From the NCBI GenBank assembly GCA_964291635.2, contig OZ219906.1, forward strand, positions 143,803-207,802: 64,000 nucleotides of DNA, in the 5' to 3' direction. The position numbers and the translations under genes are program-made. Under the pieces are notes generated by a model that was given only the letters and a program-made list of their open reading frames with translations, was not told the origin of the DNA and did not search any database. Below are positions 25,335-33,745 of this stretch, in pieces (within the stretch, counting starts at the first letter, position 1; each line of letters begins with the position of its first letter). Source of the DNA: JAPPHA01 sp964291635 (GTDB lineage: Bacteria; Pseudomonadota; Alphaproteobacteria; Rhodobacterales; Rhodobacteraceae).

Positions 25335-26642
25335 CTGGGATTTCTCCTGGTGGCTTTCGCTTGTGTCCCCGCCCATGGAAACGATCTACCGCGGCCTTTG
25401 CAACCCTCTGACTTCCTTGAATTCGACGCCGGACAGGCCAAACTGGGTCAGCTCCTGTTCTTCGATCCCATCCTTTCGGGCAACCGGAATATCTCATGCG
25501 CGACATGTCATAATCCAGATCACGCCAGCACGGACGCACTCTCGCTCGGAATCGGCGAAGGCGGGTTTGGCATCGGCCCGGATCGAACGCCCGGAACCGG
25601 CGGCAGCCGCATCCGAAAGCGCATTCCGCGCAACGCTCCCGCACTCTGGAACCTCGGAGCCGCAGAAGTGGTAACTCTGTTTCACGACGGCCGCATCGCG
25701 ATGTCAGATATCTACGAGAACGGATTCGACACGCCCGCACAGGAATGGCTGCCCGAAGGGCTCAACAGCATTCTCGCCGTTCAAGCGCTCTTTCCCCTGA
25801 CCTCGCAGTTCGAAATGGCCGGAGATCCTGGAGAAAACCAGGTCGCGGGCGCAGCATATGACCGCATTGATGCCGTCTGGCCGATCATTGTCCGACGCGT
25901 TCGTGCCATCCCGGAATATGCAAGGCGGTTCGCTGCCGCGTTTGACGATGTGAATGGCCCGCTCGACATCGACATCGCCCATATTGCCAACGCCATTGCC
26001 GCCTTCGAGGGAACCGAATTCAGGAGCCACGACAGTCCGTTCGACGCGTTCCTCGCGGGTGATGCTTCCGCCCTGTCGCCCCGGCAACGGTCGGGACTGG
26101 AACTGTTCTACGGCAATGCCGGTTGCAGCGGCTGCCATTCGGGACCGCTGCTTACGGACCACGGGTTCCATGCTCTGATGCTTCCCCAGTTCGGACCCGG
26201 CCGAACGCGGCAGTGGGATCCGGTGGTTCGCGATACCGGGCACATGGCAGTTTCGGACAGGCTCAAGGACGCCTACCGTTTTCGCACCCCGTCGCTCCGA
26301 AACGTCGCCCGGACGGGCCCATACGGCCACAACGGCGCCTACCCGACCATTGAGGGGATCATCCGCCATCATCTCGCGCCGAAAACTTCTTTTGCCCGCT
26401 GGCAGCCCGAACTCGCCACCCTGCCCGATGTGCCATGGCTTTCCGCCACGGATTTCCTGCCGCTCGACGATGCGTACGAACGGGCTCGCCTGTCCTCGCG
26501 GCTGGACATCATTCCTGTTTCGCTTTCGGACAATGAGATTGCGGACCTGGTTGCCTTCATGCACGCACTGAGTGGCACGGCTTCGCTCGGGGGGCGTCTT
26601 GGCCGTCCCGTCGCCGTGCCGAGCGGCCTGGATGTGGATTGA
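25335..26642 (+). CDS. Di-haem cytochrome c peroxidase / MauG-family protein
   Basis: About 430 residues with two c-type haem motifs: ISCATCHNPDHAS near the N-terminus and GCSGCHSGPLLTD in the middle, plus FRTPSLRNVARTGPYGHNGAYPTIEGII, the conserved loop of bacterial cytochrome c peroxidases that contributes the distal haem ligand. Members reduce peroxide or, in the MauG branch, oxidise protein or small substrates in the periplasm. The start is uncertain: the signal-like GFLLVAFACVPAHG has no ATG in frame, only CTG at 25335 and GTG at 25350, and the SEL1 start is right at 25334. The stop overlaps the kinase start (TGATG), an unexpected coupling of a periplasmic redox enzyme to a cytoplasmic kinase. 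Confidence 0.8.
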   Translation: MGFLLVAFACVPAHGNDLPRPLQPSDFLEFDAGQAKLGQLLFFDPILSGNRNISCATCHNPDHASTDALSLGIGEGGFGIGPDRTPGTGGSRIRKRIPRNAPALWNLGAAEVVTLFHDGRIAMSDIYENGFDTPAQEWLPEGLNSILAVQALFPLTSQFEMAGDPGENQVAGAAYDRIDAVWPIIVRRVRAIPEYARRFAAAFDDVNGPLDIDIAHIANAIAAFEGTEFRSHDSPFDAFLAGDASALSPRQRSGLELFYGNAGCSGCHSGPLLTDHGFHALMLPQFGPGRTRQWDPVVRDTGHMAVSDRLKDAYRFRTPSLRNVARTGPYGHNGAYPTIEGIIRHHLAPKTSFARWQPELATLPDVPWLSATDFLPLDDAYERARLSSRLDIIPVSLSDNEIADLVAFMHALSGTASLGGRLGRPVAVPSGLDVD

Positions 26643-27529
26643 TGGCCCGCGTATTCGTGACCGGCATGGCCGTGGTGGACTTCGTGTTCCAGGTAGATGT
26701 CCTGCCGGAAGAGGCCCGGAAGTACCGGGCAAAACGGGCAGAGGTCGTGGTTGGCGGCTGCGCGGCTAATGCAGCGGTTGCAATTGCACGGTTCGGGGGC
26801 ACGGCGTACCTGGGTGCACGGTTGGGGTCCGATCACCCGGGCGAACTCATCCTGGCCGACTTGCAGCGCGAGGGGGTGAATACGGACTTTGTCCAACGGA
26901 CCGAGGGTGCGCGGTCATCTTTCAGTTCGGTCTATGTCGACGCTCGAGGCGAACGCCAGATCATGAACTTCCGCGGTTCGGACCTGGCGGAGGAAACCGC
27001 ATGGATCGCCAGCGTGCCTGACGTCGACGCGGTACTTGTCGACACGCGCTGGAGCGCAGGGGCGGCAGCCGCACTGGCGCTTGCGCGTGAACGGCGCGTT
27101 CCCGGCGTCGTCGATGCCGATCCGCCCGTGGAATTCGGCGCGTTGCGGGAGGCAAGCCATGTCGCATTTTCTCGCGACGGGCTGTTGTCGCTTTTCCCGG
27201 GGGAAGACCTGCCGGCAGCACTGAAAAAAGTCACTGCGATGACGAGGGCCTGGGTCTCCGTGACCGACGGCGGAAACGGTGTCTGGTATTCGGGAACGAC
27301 CGGGATAAGCCATGCCGCTGCCTTCGCGGTCGACGTGAAAGACACTCTTGCTGCCGGGGACGTCTGGCACGGTGCATTTGCGCTGGCGTTGGGCGAAGGG
27401 CAGGACGAACCAGCGGCCGTCCGATTTGCAAATGCCGCCGCGGCGCTCAAGTGTACGCGTTTCGGGGGTCGGGAGGGCGCGCCTGAACGCGCCGTGCTGG
27501 AGCGCTTTCTCCGGGAGGGAACGGCATGA
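26642..27529 (+). CDS. PfkB-family sugar kinase, candidate 6-deoxy-6-sulfofructose kinase
   Basis: A 295-residue PfkB kinase resembling E. coli YihV along its length: GGCAANAAVAIARFGG, VYVDARGERQIMNF, VLVDTRWSAGA with R136 at the place of the arginine that holds the sulfonate in YihV, ASHVAFSRDGL, and ALKCTRFGGREG. The catalytic base is D239 in DTLAAGD, a variant of the usual GAGD. It would phosphorylate sulfofructose at C1 with ATP. Its ATG overlaps the peroxidase stop and its end overlaps the aldolase start as ATGA. A ketohexokinase-type role on another ketose is the alternative. Confidence 0.8.
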   Translation: MARVFVTGMAVVDFVFQVDVLPEEARKYRAKRAEVVVGGCAANAAVAIARFGGTAYLGARLGSDHPGELILADLQREGVNTDFVQRTEGARSSFSSVYVDARGERQIMNFRGSDLAEETAWIASVPDVDAVLVDTRWSAGAAAALALARERRVPGVVDADPPVEFGALREASHVAFSRDGLLSLFPGEDLPAALKKVTAMTRAWVSVTDGGNGVWYSGTTGISHAAAFAVDVKDTLAAGDVWHGAFALALGEGQDEPAAVRFANAAAALKCTRFGGREGAPERAVLERFLREGTA

Positions 27530-28560
27530 AATTGACACCCGGCAAATTGCGGGGACTGCGCCGCATGTCGGATGCTCACGGCGTCTTCAAGATGATTGCC
27601 GTGGACCAACGGCCGCCGATCAAGGGTCCGATCGCGAGGCATCTCGGCGTCGAAGAGGCGCCGTGGGACCAGGTTGCATGCTTCAAGCGGTTGCTGGTCG
27701 AGACGCTCGAAGCAAAAAGCACGGCGATGCTTCTCGACCCGCACTACGCGATCCCGCATTCTTTCGATGCGCTTTCCCCCGCCCGGGGAATGGTCGTGAC
27801 TCTCGAGGACAGTCTTTTCGAGGAAACCGGCAGGGGCCGCCTGTCAGCCAGTATCGACGACTGGTCGGTCGGGAAAATCAAGCGCATGGGTGGTGACGCG
27901 GTCAAGGTTCTTGCCTGGTACAGGCCCGACGCGGGCAGCGACGTGATCAGCCGGCAGCGGAACTACGTCAGGCGCGTCGGCGATGCCTGTGCTCACTTCG
28001 ATATTCCGTTTCTTCTGGAACTTCTCGTCTATCCCCTGGCTGCTGACTCCCATCAGACCGGCGCATATGCCGAAATGAAGGGCAAGCAGTACGAACTCGT
28101 CCTGGCATCGGTCGAGGAGTTCGCCAAGCCGGAATACGGTGTGGACGTGTTCAAATTGGAAAGCCCCGTCAACGCCTCGGATGCCGACGGTTCTGCGACC
28201 GTCCAGGACCTGTTCGATGAAATGGGCCGCCTTGCCAGGCGTCCCTGGGTGATGCTGTCCGCCGGTGCCGGAAAGGCCGAATTCAAGGCGGTCCTGAAAC
28301 ACGCGTTCGCCGCGGGGGCATCAGGGTTCCTGGCCGGCCGCGCGATCTGGCTCGATGCGTTCTCGGCCTATCCGGACTGGGGAGCGATCCGGGACAGGCT
28401 CCAAGGTGAGGCGGCAGCCTATTTGCAGGACATCTGCGCGCTGGCGGACGATCACGCGGTGAGCTGGGTTGCCCATCCGTGCTATGGCGCTCACGGCGCC
28501 CGCTTTCACCCGGCGGATTCGAGTTTTCGCCATGACTACCGGGATCTTGGAGGCATTTGA
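27526..28560 (+). CDS. LacD/YihT-family aldolase, candidate sulfofructose-1-phosphate aldolase
   Basis: A 344-residue class I aldolase of the LacD/YihT group. MIAVDQRPP opens the barrel, VKVLAWYRPD forms an inner strand, the Schiff-base lysine is probably K210 in VFKLESPV (equivalent to YVKVE.P in relatives), and PWVMLSAGAGKAEF plus GASGFLAGRAIW form the phosphate site. Tagatose-1,6-bisphosphate aldolases and sulfofructosephosphate aldolases share this fold; the latter split the substrate to dihydroxyacetone phosphate and 3-sulfolactaldehyde. Coupling to a YihV-like kinase favours the sulfosugar reaction. It ends overlapping the isomerase gene. Confidence 0.8.
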   Translation: MKLTPGKLRGLRRMSDAHGVFKMIAVDQRPPIKGPIARHLGVEEAPWDQVACFKRLLVETLEAKSTAMLLDPHYAIPHSFDALSPARGMVVTLEDSLFEETGRGRLSASIDDWSVGKIKRMGGDAVKVLAWYRPDAGSDVISRQRNYVRRVGDACAHFDIPFLLELLVYPLAADSHQTGAYAEMKGKQYELVLASVEEFAKPEYGVDVFKLESPVNASDADGSATVQDLFDEMGRLARRPWVMLSAGAGKAEFKAVLKHAFAAGASGFLAGRAIWLDAFSAYPDWGAIRDRLQGEAAAYLQDICALADDHAVSWVAHPCYGAHGARFHPADSSFRHDYRDLGGI

Positions 28561-29942
28561 TGAGACTGGGCGTATTGCCGCTCGGGCGATCGACGTTCGA
28601 CGTGGATTACGCCGGCAGGAAGCTCGCCGCGGCGTTTCGCAGCCTCGACGCCACCGACCACGAGGTCATCGGCTCGCGCGCGCTCCTGCTTGACGACGAC
28701 GCGACCCTGCACGCCATCGGCGATCTGGCTGCATCGCGGGTTGACCAGGTGCTGGTCCTCCAGCTGACATTCACCGACGCCCGGATGACAGTCGCGGCCG
28801 CTGCGGCATTCGAGCAACCGCTGTTGATCTGGGCGATACCGGAACCACGCCTCGGAGGGAGGTTGCGGCTGAACGCGCTTTGCGGCCTGAACCTGGCGAG
28901 CCATGCGCTTGGCCTGAAAAACCGAGCGTTTTCCTGGCTCTATGCTGATCCAGGCAGCGGTGTCGCGGGTCGGATCGAAGACTTTCTGGCGGGAAAGTTC
29001 AAGACCGCAGTTCTGGAGGCCCCGGTGGTTCCGTCGGCGACTGTCGGGGGCGTGAGAGTCGCCGAGGCCATCAGGGGCCGACGCATCGCACGAATTGGCG
29101 AGCATCCGGCCGGCTTTGACACATGCGCCTACGAGGCCGGTGCCGTGCACGCGCTCGCGGGCGTCGAAGTGGACGAACTCGAGCTCGACGACCTCTTCGC
29201 CCTGGCACGCGCCATGCCGGATCGGGCGACGAGCGGGCTTCGCGCGCAGGCGAGAGACTGCCTCGCCGGCCTCGACACCCTTGACGCGGGGGAACTCGAC
29301 AGGTCCCTTCGGCTGAAACTCGCCATGGACCAGCTGCGAGGGAAACCCGGCTACGATGCCTTCGCTATCCGGTGCTGGCCCGAGACCTTTACCGAGTACG
29401 GGGGCGCCGCCTGCGCCCCGGCCGCCATGCTGGGCGAGGAAGGGGCGCCCTGTGCCTGCGAGGCTGACGTCTACGGAGCCCTGACGCAACTCGTTCTGCA
29501 GGAAGCCGCACGGGCGCCAGTATTCCTGAGCGACCTGGTCGACATCAACGCTGGAGACAACACCGGCGTCATCTGGCATTGCGGACAGGCTCCCTACTCA
29601 ATGCGCGATCCGGAGTTCCGGGCGGAAGCCGTTGTCCACGGCAATCGCGGGCAACCGCTACTCTACCAGTTTCCGCTCAAACCAGGGCCGGTCACCTACA
29701 TGCGCATCAGCCAGGCTAACAACATGCTCCAGATGGTGCTGGGATTTGGTGAGATGCTACGCCGGCCCTTGGCCTTTTCAGGCACTTCGGGCGTGATCCG
29801 GTTTTCGCGGGATGCCGGCGATGTCCTGCGGGACATCATGTCAAGCGGCCTCGAACACCACGTCGCCCTCGCCTACGGCGATCACCGCACAATCCTGCGC
29901 GGCGTGGCGGGGGCGATGGGTCTGCCGCTTCTGGAGCTCTGA
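28560..29942 (+). CDS. Fucose/arabinose-isomerase-fold ketol-isomerase, candidate sulfoquinovose isomerase
   Basis: A 460-residue member of the L-fucose/L-arabinose isomerase-like superfamily. The catalytic domain shows AIRCWPETFTEYGG, ACEADVYGALTQLVL (E and D metal ligands), DLVDINAGDNTGVIWHCGQAP and the closing HHVALAYGDH. In the sulfo-EMP2 pathway of some soil actinobacteria the sulfoquinovose-to-sulfofructose step is done by this fold rather than by YihS; the gene order kinase, aldolase, isomerase, Gfo/Idh/MocA fits that pathway. The ATG at 28560 overlaps the aldolase stop. Activity on fucose or another aldose cannot be excluded without assay. Confidence 0.75.
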   Translation: MRLGVLPLGRSTFDVDYAGRKLAAAFRSLDATDHEVIGSRALLLDDDATLHAIGDLAASRVDQVLVLQLTFTDARMTVAAAAAFEQPLLIWAIPEPRLGGRLRLNALCGLNLASHALGLKNRAFSWLYADPGSGVAGRIEDFLAGKFKTAVLEAPVVPSATVGGVRVAEAIRGRRIARIGEHPAGFDTCAYEAGAVHALAGVEVDELELDDLFALARAMPDRATSGLRAQARDCLAGLDTLDAGELDRSLRLKLAMDQLRGKPGYDAFAIRCWPETFTEYGGAACAPAAMLGEEGAPCACEADVYGALTQLVLQEAARAPVFLSDLVDINAGDNTGVIWHCGQAPYSMRDPEFRAEAVVHGNRGQPLLYQFPLKPGPVTYMRISQANNMLQMVLGFGEMLRRPLAFSGTSGVIRFSRDAGDVLRDIMSSGLEHHVALAYGDHRTILRGVAGAMGLPLLEL

Positions 29943-29943
29943 G

Positions 29944-31077
29944 ATGCGAATTCGCTACGGCCTGATCGGCTCGGGCATGATGGGGCAGGAGCACATCCGG
30001 AACCTCGCCCTCCTGGATGGCTGCGAAGTCACAGCGATCTCCGACCCCGATGCGAACATGCGGGCGCTGTCGATCGCCGCAACCGGTGGGAGGGCGCGGG
30101 GCTTCGCTGAGCACCGGGAAATGCTGGCCGCAGGGATCTGCGACGCCCTGATCATCGCCTCACCGAACGACACACACTACGGCGTTCTGCTGGATGTGCT
30201 CGGGTCGGACCTGCCTATCCTCTGCGAGAAACCGCTGTGCACGACCTCAAGGGACTGCCGCGAAATCCTCTGTCTGACCGGCGCGCGTGCATCACCCGTG
30301 TGGGTCGCAATGGAATACCGCTACATGCCGCCTGTCCAGCGCTTGCTGACCGAACTCTCCCGAGGGACCGCTGGTGTGCCGCGGATGATGTCGGTGCGCG
30401 AGCACCGGTTTCCTTTCCTGGAAAAGGTTGGCGATTGGAACCGCTTCAACGCACGCACAGGTGGCACGCTGGTCGAAAAATGCTGTCACTTCTGGGACCT
30501 GATGCGCCTGGCACTCGGCAGCAATCCGCGGCGTGTCTTCGCCTCCGCCGACGTGGACGTGAACCACCTGGACGAGACCTTCGCCGGTCACGTTCCCGAC
30601 ATCATCGACAATGCGTATGTGGTCGTCGATTTCGAGAACGGCACGCGCGGCATGCTCGACCTTTGCATGTTCGCTGAGGGTTCCCGCTGGCAGCAGGTGA
30701 TCTCGGTCACCGGCGATAGCGCAAGAATCGATGCGAAGATCCCCGGCGCCGCCCGGTTTTCCCCCGGCGGCAGGGAACGCGCTGCGGAAATCGAGATTTC
30801 GCGACGAGCGGACAAGACCGTCCACCGCGAGGAAATCCCCGTCGACCCGGCATTGCTCGCGGCCGGAGACCATCACGCGGCCACGTATTACCAGCATGAA
30901 CGGTTTCGAGACCTCATACGCAGCGGTGGCGGCCATCCGGAGGTCGACGTGCTCGATGGGCTCTGGTCAGTTGCGCTCGGCGAAGCGGCCGAGGAAAGCG
31001 CGAAGACAAACCACGCTGTGGACGTGACCATCCAGGATTGGAATAACCGGGAACCATGCCGGACAGAACGCAGATGA
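29944..31077 (+). CDS. Gfo/Idh/MocA-family protein, candidate NAD-dependent sulfoquinovosidase
   Basis: A 377-residue two-domain protein: N-terminal Rossmann fold with GLIGSGMMGQEH (6-17) and the family EKP motif at 95-97 (CEKPLCTT), then the alpha/beta substrate domain with EYRYMPPVQRLL and GGTLVEKCCHFWDLMR, where the histidine of the family's active site lies. Most relatives are sugar dehydrogenases, but one branch (CAZy GH188) uses NAD as a bound cofactor to hydrolyse sulfoquinovosides. Next to a kinase, aldolase and isomerase of sulfoquinovose type, this role would release SQ from its glyceride. A plain dehydrogenase remains possible. Its end overlaps the next start as ATGA. Confidence 0.75.
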   Translation: MRIRYGLIGSGMMGQEHIRNLALLDGCEVTAISDPDANMRALSIAATGGRARGFAEHREMLAAGICDALIIASPNDTHYGVLLDVLGSDLPILCEKPLCTTSRDCREILCLTGARASPVWVAMEYRYMPPVQRLLTELSRGTAGVPRMMSVREHRFPFLEKVGDWNRFNARTGGTLVEKCCHFWDLMRLALGSNPRRVFASADVDVNHLDETFAGHVPDIIDNAYVVVDFENGTRGMLDLCMFAEGSRWQQVISVTGDSARIDAKIPGAARFSPGGRERAAEIEISRRADKTVHREEIPVDPALLAAGDHHAATYYQHERFRDLIRSGGGHPEVDVLDGLWSVALGEAAEESAKTNHAVDVTIQDWNNREPCRTERR

Positions 31078-31286
31078 TCCTTGTCACCGAGTTCATGGAC
31101 GAAGCTGCGGTGGCGACGCTTTCCGTGGCCCATCCGAAGACCTATGCGCCGCACCTGGACGACAACCAGTCGGAGATACCAGCATTGATGTCGGGCGTGC
31201 AGGCGCTCGTCGTGCGAAACAGGACCGCGGTGAACGAAGCGCTCTTCAGGGTGGCACCCTACCTGCGCCTGGTCGGACGGCTCGAG
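31074..31286 (+). pseudogene. D-2-hydroxyacid dehydrogenase, 5' fragment (candidate sulfolactate dehydrogenase)
   Basis: Seventy-one codons that read as the N-terminal catalytic half-domain of a D-isomer-specific 2-hydroxyacid dehydrogenase: MILVTEFMDEAAV, LMSGVQALVVRNRTAVNEALF, then APYLRLVGRLE, the block that normally continues into the NAD-binding domain. The frame then runs straight into an IS1634 scrap. The ATG at 31074 overlaps the Gfo/Idh/MocA stop, so the gene belonged to the sulfosugar operon. A matching 3' end of the same family lies at 38399-38596, directly before comD. Sulfolactate dehydrogenase (SlcC) belongs to this family, which gives the proposed role. Confidence 0.72.
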
Positions 31287-31661
31287 GTCAGTCTCGACCA
31301 TGTGCATGTGTTCCTGTGCGTGCTGGCCTTCCATGTTGAATGGCATCTGCGCCGTCGCCTGGCGCCGCTCCTGTTCGAGGATGACGACCGCGAGGGCGCC
31401 CGGGCGCAACGCAGGTCACCGGTGGCGCCTGCAAAGGTCTCGGAGAGCGCCAAGCTCAAGGCCGACACCAAACTGACCTCCGACGGGCTGCCGGTTCACA
31501 GCCTGACGACGCTTCTCGCCGACCTGGCCACGCTGACGCTGAACGAGGCGACGGTTCCATCCAATCCCGACCACCATTTTCCGGTGTTCGTGCAACCAAC
31601 GCCGTTGCAGAGCCGGGCTTTCAAACTTCTGGAGATCGAACCCGCCAAATTCCTCTCGTGA
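31287..31661 (+). mobile_element. IS1634-family transposase, C-terminal scrap
   Basis: In frame with the dehydrogenase fragment, the ORF continues as the C-terminus of an IS1634 transposase: VHVFLCVLAFHVEWHLRRRL, LAPLLFEDDD, RSPVAPAKVS, DGLPVHSLTTLLADLATLT and PTPLQSRAFKLL. The catalytic core is missing. This in-frame chimera could be read as one 200-residue protein by an annotator; it is two unrelated pieces. It marks the left boundary of the insert that splits the dehydrogenase gene. Confidence 0.72.
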
Positions 31662-31848
31662 CCAGGCCCGTCGAGGCTGTTACATGTCGAATCCCGCCCG
31701 AAATCAGCTATCCTGCTGACGATAAAAGATTTTTCAAAAATCTCGCGATGAAGTTCCGGAAAGCCGCTCCTACGGACGCATCGAACAGGCGCATTGACCG
31801 TCCGAAGAGCGCCGTGAAACGGCGAAAAACGTTTTCGGCGGAATTCGC

Positions 31849-32619
31849 TTAGCTCATCCAGTTCCCACCGTCGACATTGAGGGTTTGGGCAACGACGTAT
31901 TCCGCATCGTCCGAGGCGAGGAATACCGCTGCGCCGGTGTGGTCCTCAGGCACACCCATGCGGCCGAAAGGAACTTTTTCGCCTACAAGCCGCTTTTTCT
32001 CGCCCGCAGGACGACGTTCGTAGCGGGCGAAGAGAGCATCGACTTCCTCCCACATGGGCGTATCGACAACGCCCGGCGAGATGCCGTTGACGTTGATACC
32101 GTACTTGATCAGCCCAAGCCCGGCCGATTGGGTCAGCGAGATCACCGCAGCCTTTGAAGCGCAATAGACGCCAACGAGCGCTGCACCCCGGCGCCCTGAC
32201 TGACTGGCCATGTTGATGATCTTGCCCTTCACTTCATGCTCAACCATCTGCCGGGCCGCGGCCTGCAGGGTAAAGAGCAATCCCTCGACGTTCACCGAGA
32301 AGATCCTCTCATACTCCTCGCGCGTCGTTTCAAGAATTGGCGACATGTCGAATACGGCTGCATTGTTGACGAGGATCTCCACCGATCCGAGCTCTTCGAA
32401 CGTCGTGGCAAACAATGCGTCAATGGACTTCTGACTGGTCACATCCAGCGGAAATGAAACTGCATTGCTGCCGATCTCGGACGCCGTGCGTCGTGCCTCA
32501 TCCCCGTCAATGTCGGCCACGACGACTTTCGCGCCCTCCACCGCGTATCGTTTCGCGATCGCCTTGCCGATGCCGCCAGCTGCGCCTGTAACGACCGCCA
32601 CTTTGTCAAGAAGCTTCAT
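31849..32619 (-). CDS. SDR oxidoreductase, sorbitol/polyol dehydrogenase type
   Basis: A 256-residue short-chain dehydrogenase with GAAGGIGKAIA as the cofactor turn, the D following VVVADI (NAD preference), VNNAA, the YCASKAA catalytic Y and K, and a complete NVDGGNWMS ending. It most resembles the SmoS/galactitol-2-dehydrogenase group that oxidises polyols to ketoses. It lies downstream of the phosphodiesterase and the ABC importer on the same strand, so it belongs to the inserted cassette, not to the sulfosugar operon. Polyol oxidation is the family expectation; substrate not proven. Confidence 0.8.
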   Translation of the reverse strand: MKLLDKVAVVTGAAGGIGKAIAKRYAVEGAKVVVADIDGDEARRTASEIGSNAVSFPLDVTSQKSIDALFATTFEELGSVEILVNNAAVFDMSPILETTREEYERIFSVNVEGLLFTLQAAARQMVEHEVKGKIINMASQSGRRGAALVGVYCASKAAVISLTQSAGLGLIKYGINVNGISPGVVDTPMWEEVDALFARYERRPAGEKKRLVGEKVPFGRMGVPEDHTGAAVFLASDDAEYVVAQTLNVDGGNWMS

Positions 32620-32678
32620 GAAACAGGGTGCTCCAGGAATTCCTGTCCAAATTTATCAGTCATCAAGCGGTGGGGCTG

Positions 32679-33548
32679 TCAAATGTAGACACTTGTCGCA
32701 TCCTTTGGTTGTTGAAGGACCGTGGGCGAACCGTCGTTGGTCGGAATTTCAAATCCAGTGACCGTGATCGGGCCAACACGGTCGACGTGATGAACGGTAA
32801 TCGCTTCGTCAATGAGGATAACGTCATACGTCGAATCCCCATTGACCCAGTCGATTCGTCGATCATCGAGATTAAGCGCAATTTTGTGGCAGGTGCCGCG
32901 ATTGCAGCTAAATGACACGGGTCCCCAGCGTCCTGTCATCGTCAGATGCATATGACCGAAGGCGATGTGTTCGACATTGCCGGCATCTTGTACCACGGAC
33001 CAGAAGCGATCCCTATCGGCCAGTAGAATATCGTCGAAGGCGGGCGCGTGCACCGAACGTGGCGGGTGGTGCATAAAAATGATGACACGGCGCTCATATG
33101 CGCCGGCAAGCTGCTCCTTCAGCCACGCCAGTTGATCCTCGTCTAGTCGCCCAATGGCGCTCCGCTGTCCGGGCAAAAAACGACCCTCGCCGAGGGTGTC
33201 GAGATAAACGAGCCTGACATCGCCAAAATCGTCGACCGTTTGGACATGTCCGCCCGGCGAAATCCCCGCCTCCGGGAAAACCGCTCTGAAATTGTCCCTT
33301 CTATCGTGATTTCCGAGCAGCAAACGAACCGAAATCGGGATTTCTTTCAAGCAATCCCGCAGCAGTTCGTAGGAGACGACGTCACCGCGGTCGGTCAGGT
33401 CGCCGCTGATCACCAAAAGATCCGCATCGCCATGACGCCGACTCACCGAATGCATGACCTGCTGAAAACGAGCTGCCGGATCCATCCCCAGTTGCAACTC
33501 TCCCTCGGGACGCAAATGCGGATCGGTTACATGAACGAGTTTCAGCAT
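32679..33548 (-). CDS. Metallophosphoesterase, GpdQ/CpdA-like phosphodiesterase
   Basis: A 289-residue calcineurin-fold phosphodiesterase. All five metal blocks are visible: TDPHLR near the start, SGDLTD at about 45, LLGNHDRR at about 78, MHHPPR at about 155 and GHMHLTMTG at about 195. The group contains GpdQ glycerophosphodiesterase and CpdA cAMP phosphodiesterase; the spacing and the lack of a signal peptide fit cytoplasmic action. It lies after a UgpB-like binding-protein gene, so cleavage of an imported glycerophosphodiester is the more likely role. It is separated from that gene by a 460-base gap holding a HAD gene scrap. Confidence 0.8.
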   Translation of the reverse strand: MLKLVHVTDPHLRPEGELQLGMDPAARFQQVMHSVSRRHGDADLLVISGDLTDRGDVVSYELLRDCLKEIPISVRLLLGNHDRRDNFRAVFPEAGISPGGHVQTVDDFGDVRLVYLDTLGEGRFLPGQRSAIGRLDEDQLAWLKEQLAGAYERRVIIFMHHPPRSVHAPAFDDILLADRDRFWSVVQDAGNVEHIAFGHMHLTMTGRWGPVSFSCNRGTCHKIALNLDDRRIDWVNGDSTYDVILIDEAITVHHVDRVGPITVTGFEIPTNDGSPTVLQQPKDATSVYI

Positions 33549-33608
33549 CGAAATATCCCGGGTATATGGCCGGCCGTGTGCATTATTCTCGTCTCGACGG
33601 CAATGAAG

Positions 33609-33745
33609 TCAAACTGTTTCCGGCGTAGTCTCAACGAGCCGTTGGATGATCTTCGGTAATGCGGCGAAGTCGTCGAAGACTAGTGCCGCGCCATTGTCGC
33701 GCGGGGTGTCGCCGTGGCCGATTTGACCGATTTGGTCGACTGTCC
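33609..33745 (-). pseudogene. HAD-family phosphatase, C-terminal scrap
   Basis: The minus strand reads QIGHGDTPRDNGAALVFDDF then LPKIIQRLVETTPETV and a stop, resembling the last 40 residues of HAD hydrolases (GDTPRDN.GA..VFDDF.DL). No upstream motif I-III is found in the 250 bases that precede it. The rest of 33549-34009 shows no gene; a 76-codon frame at 33766-33996 has no family features. Confidence 0.5.

Noticed and set aside
25096..25674. 192-codon plus-strand frame starting inside the SEL1 gene
   Set aside because: Overlaps the SEL1 gene antisense and the peroxidase in another frame; no family features.
31849..32619. SDR as the sulfolactaldehyde reductase or dehydrogenase of the sulfosugar pathway
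   Set aside because: It is on the opposite strand in the inserted cassette and resembles polyol dehydrogenases; sulfolactaldehyde reductases known to me are beta-hydroxyacid dehydrogenases.
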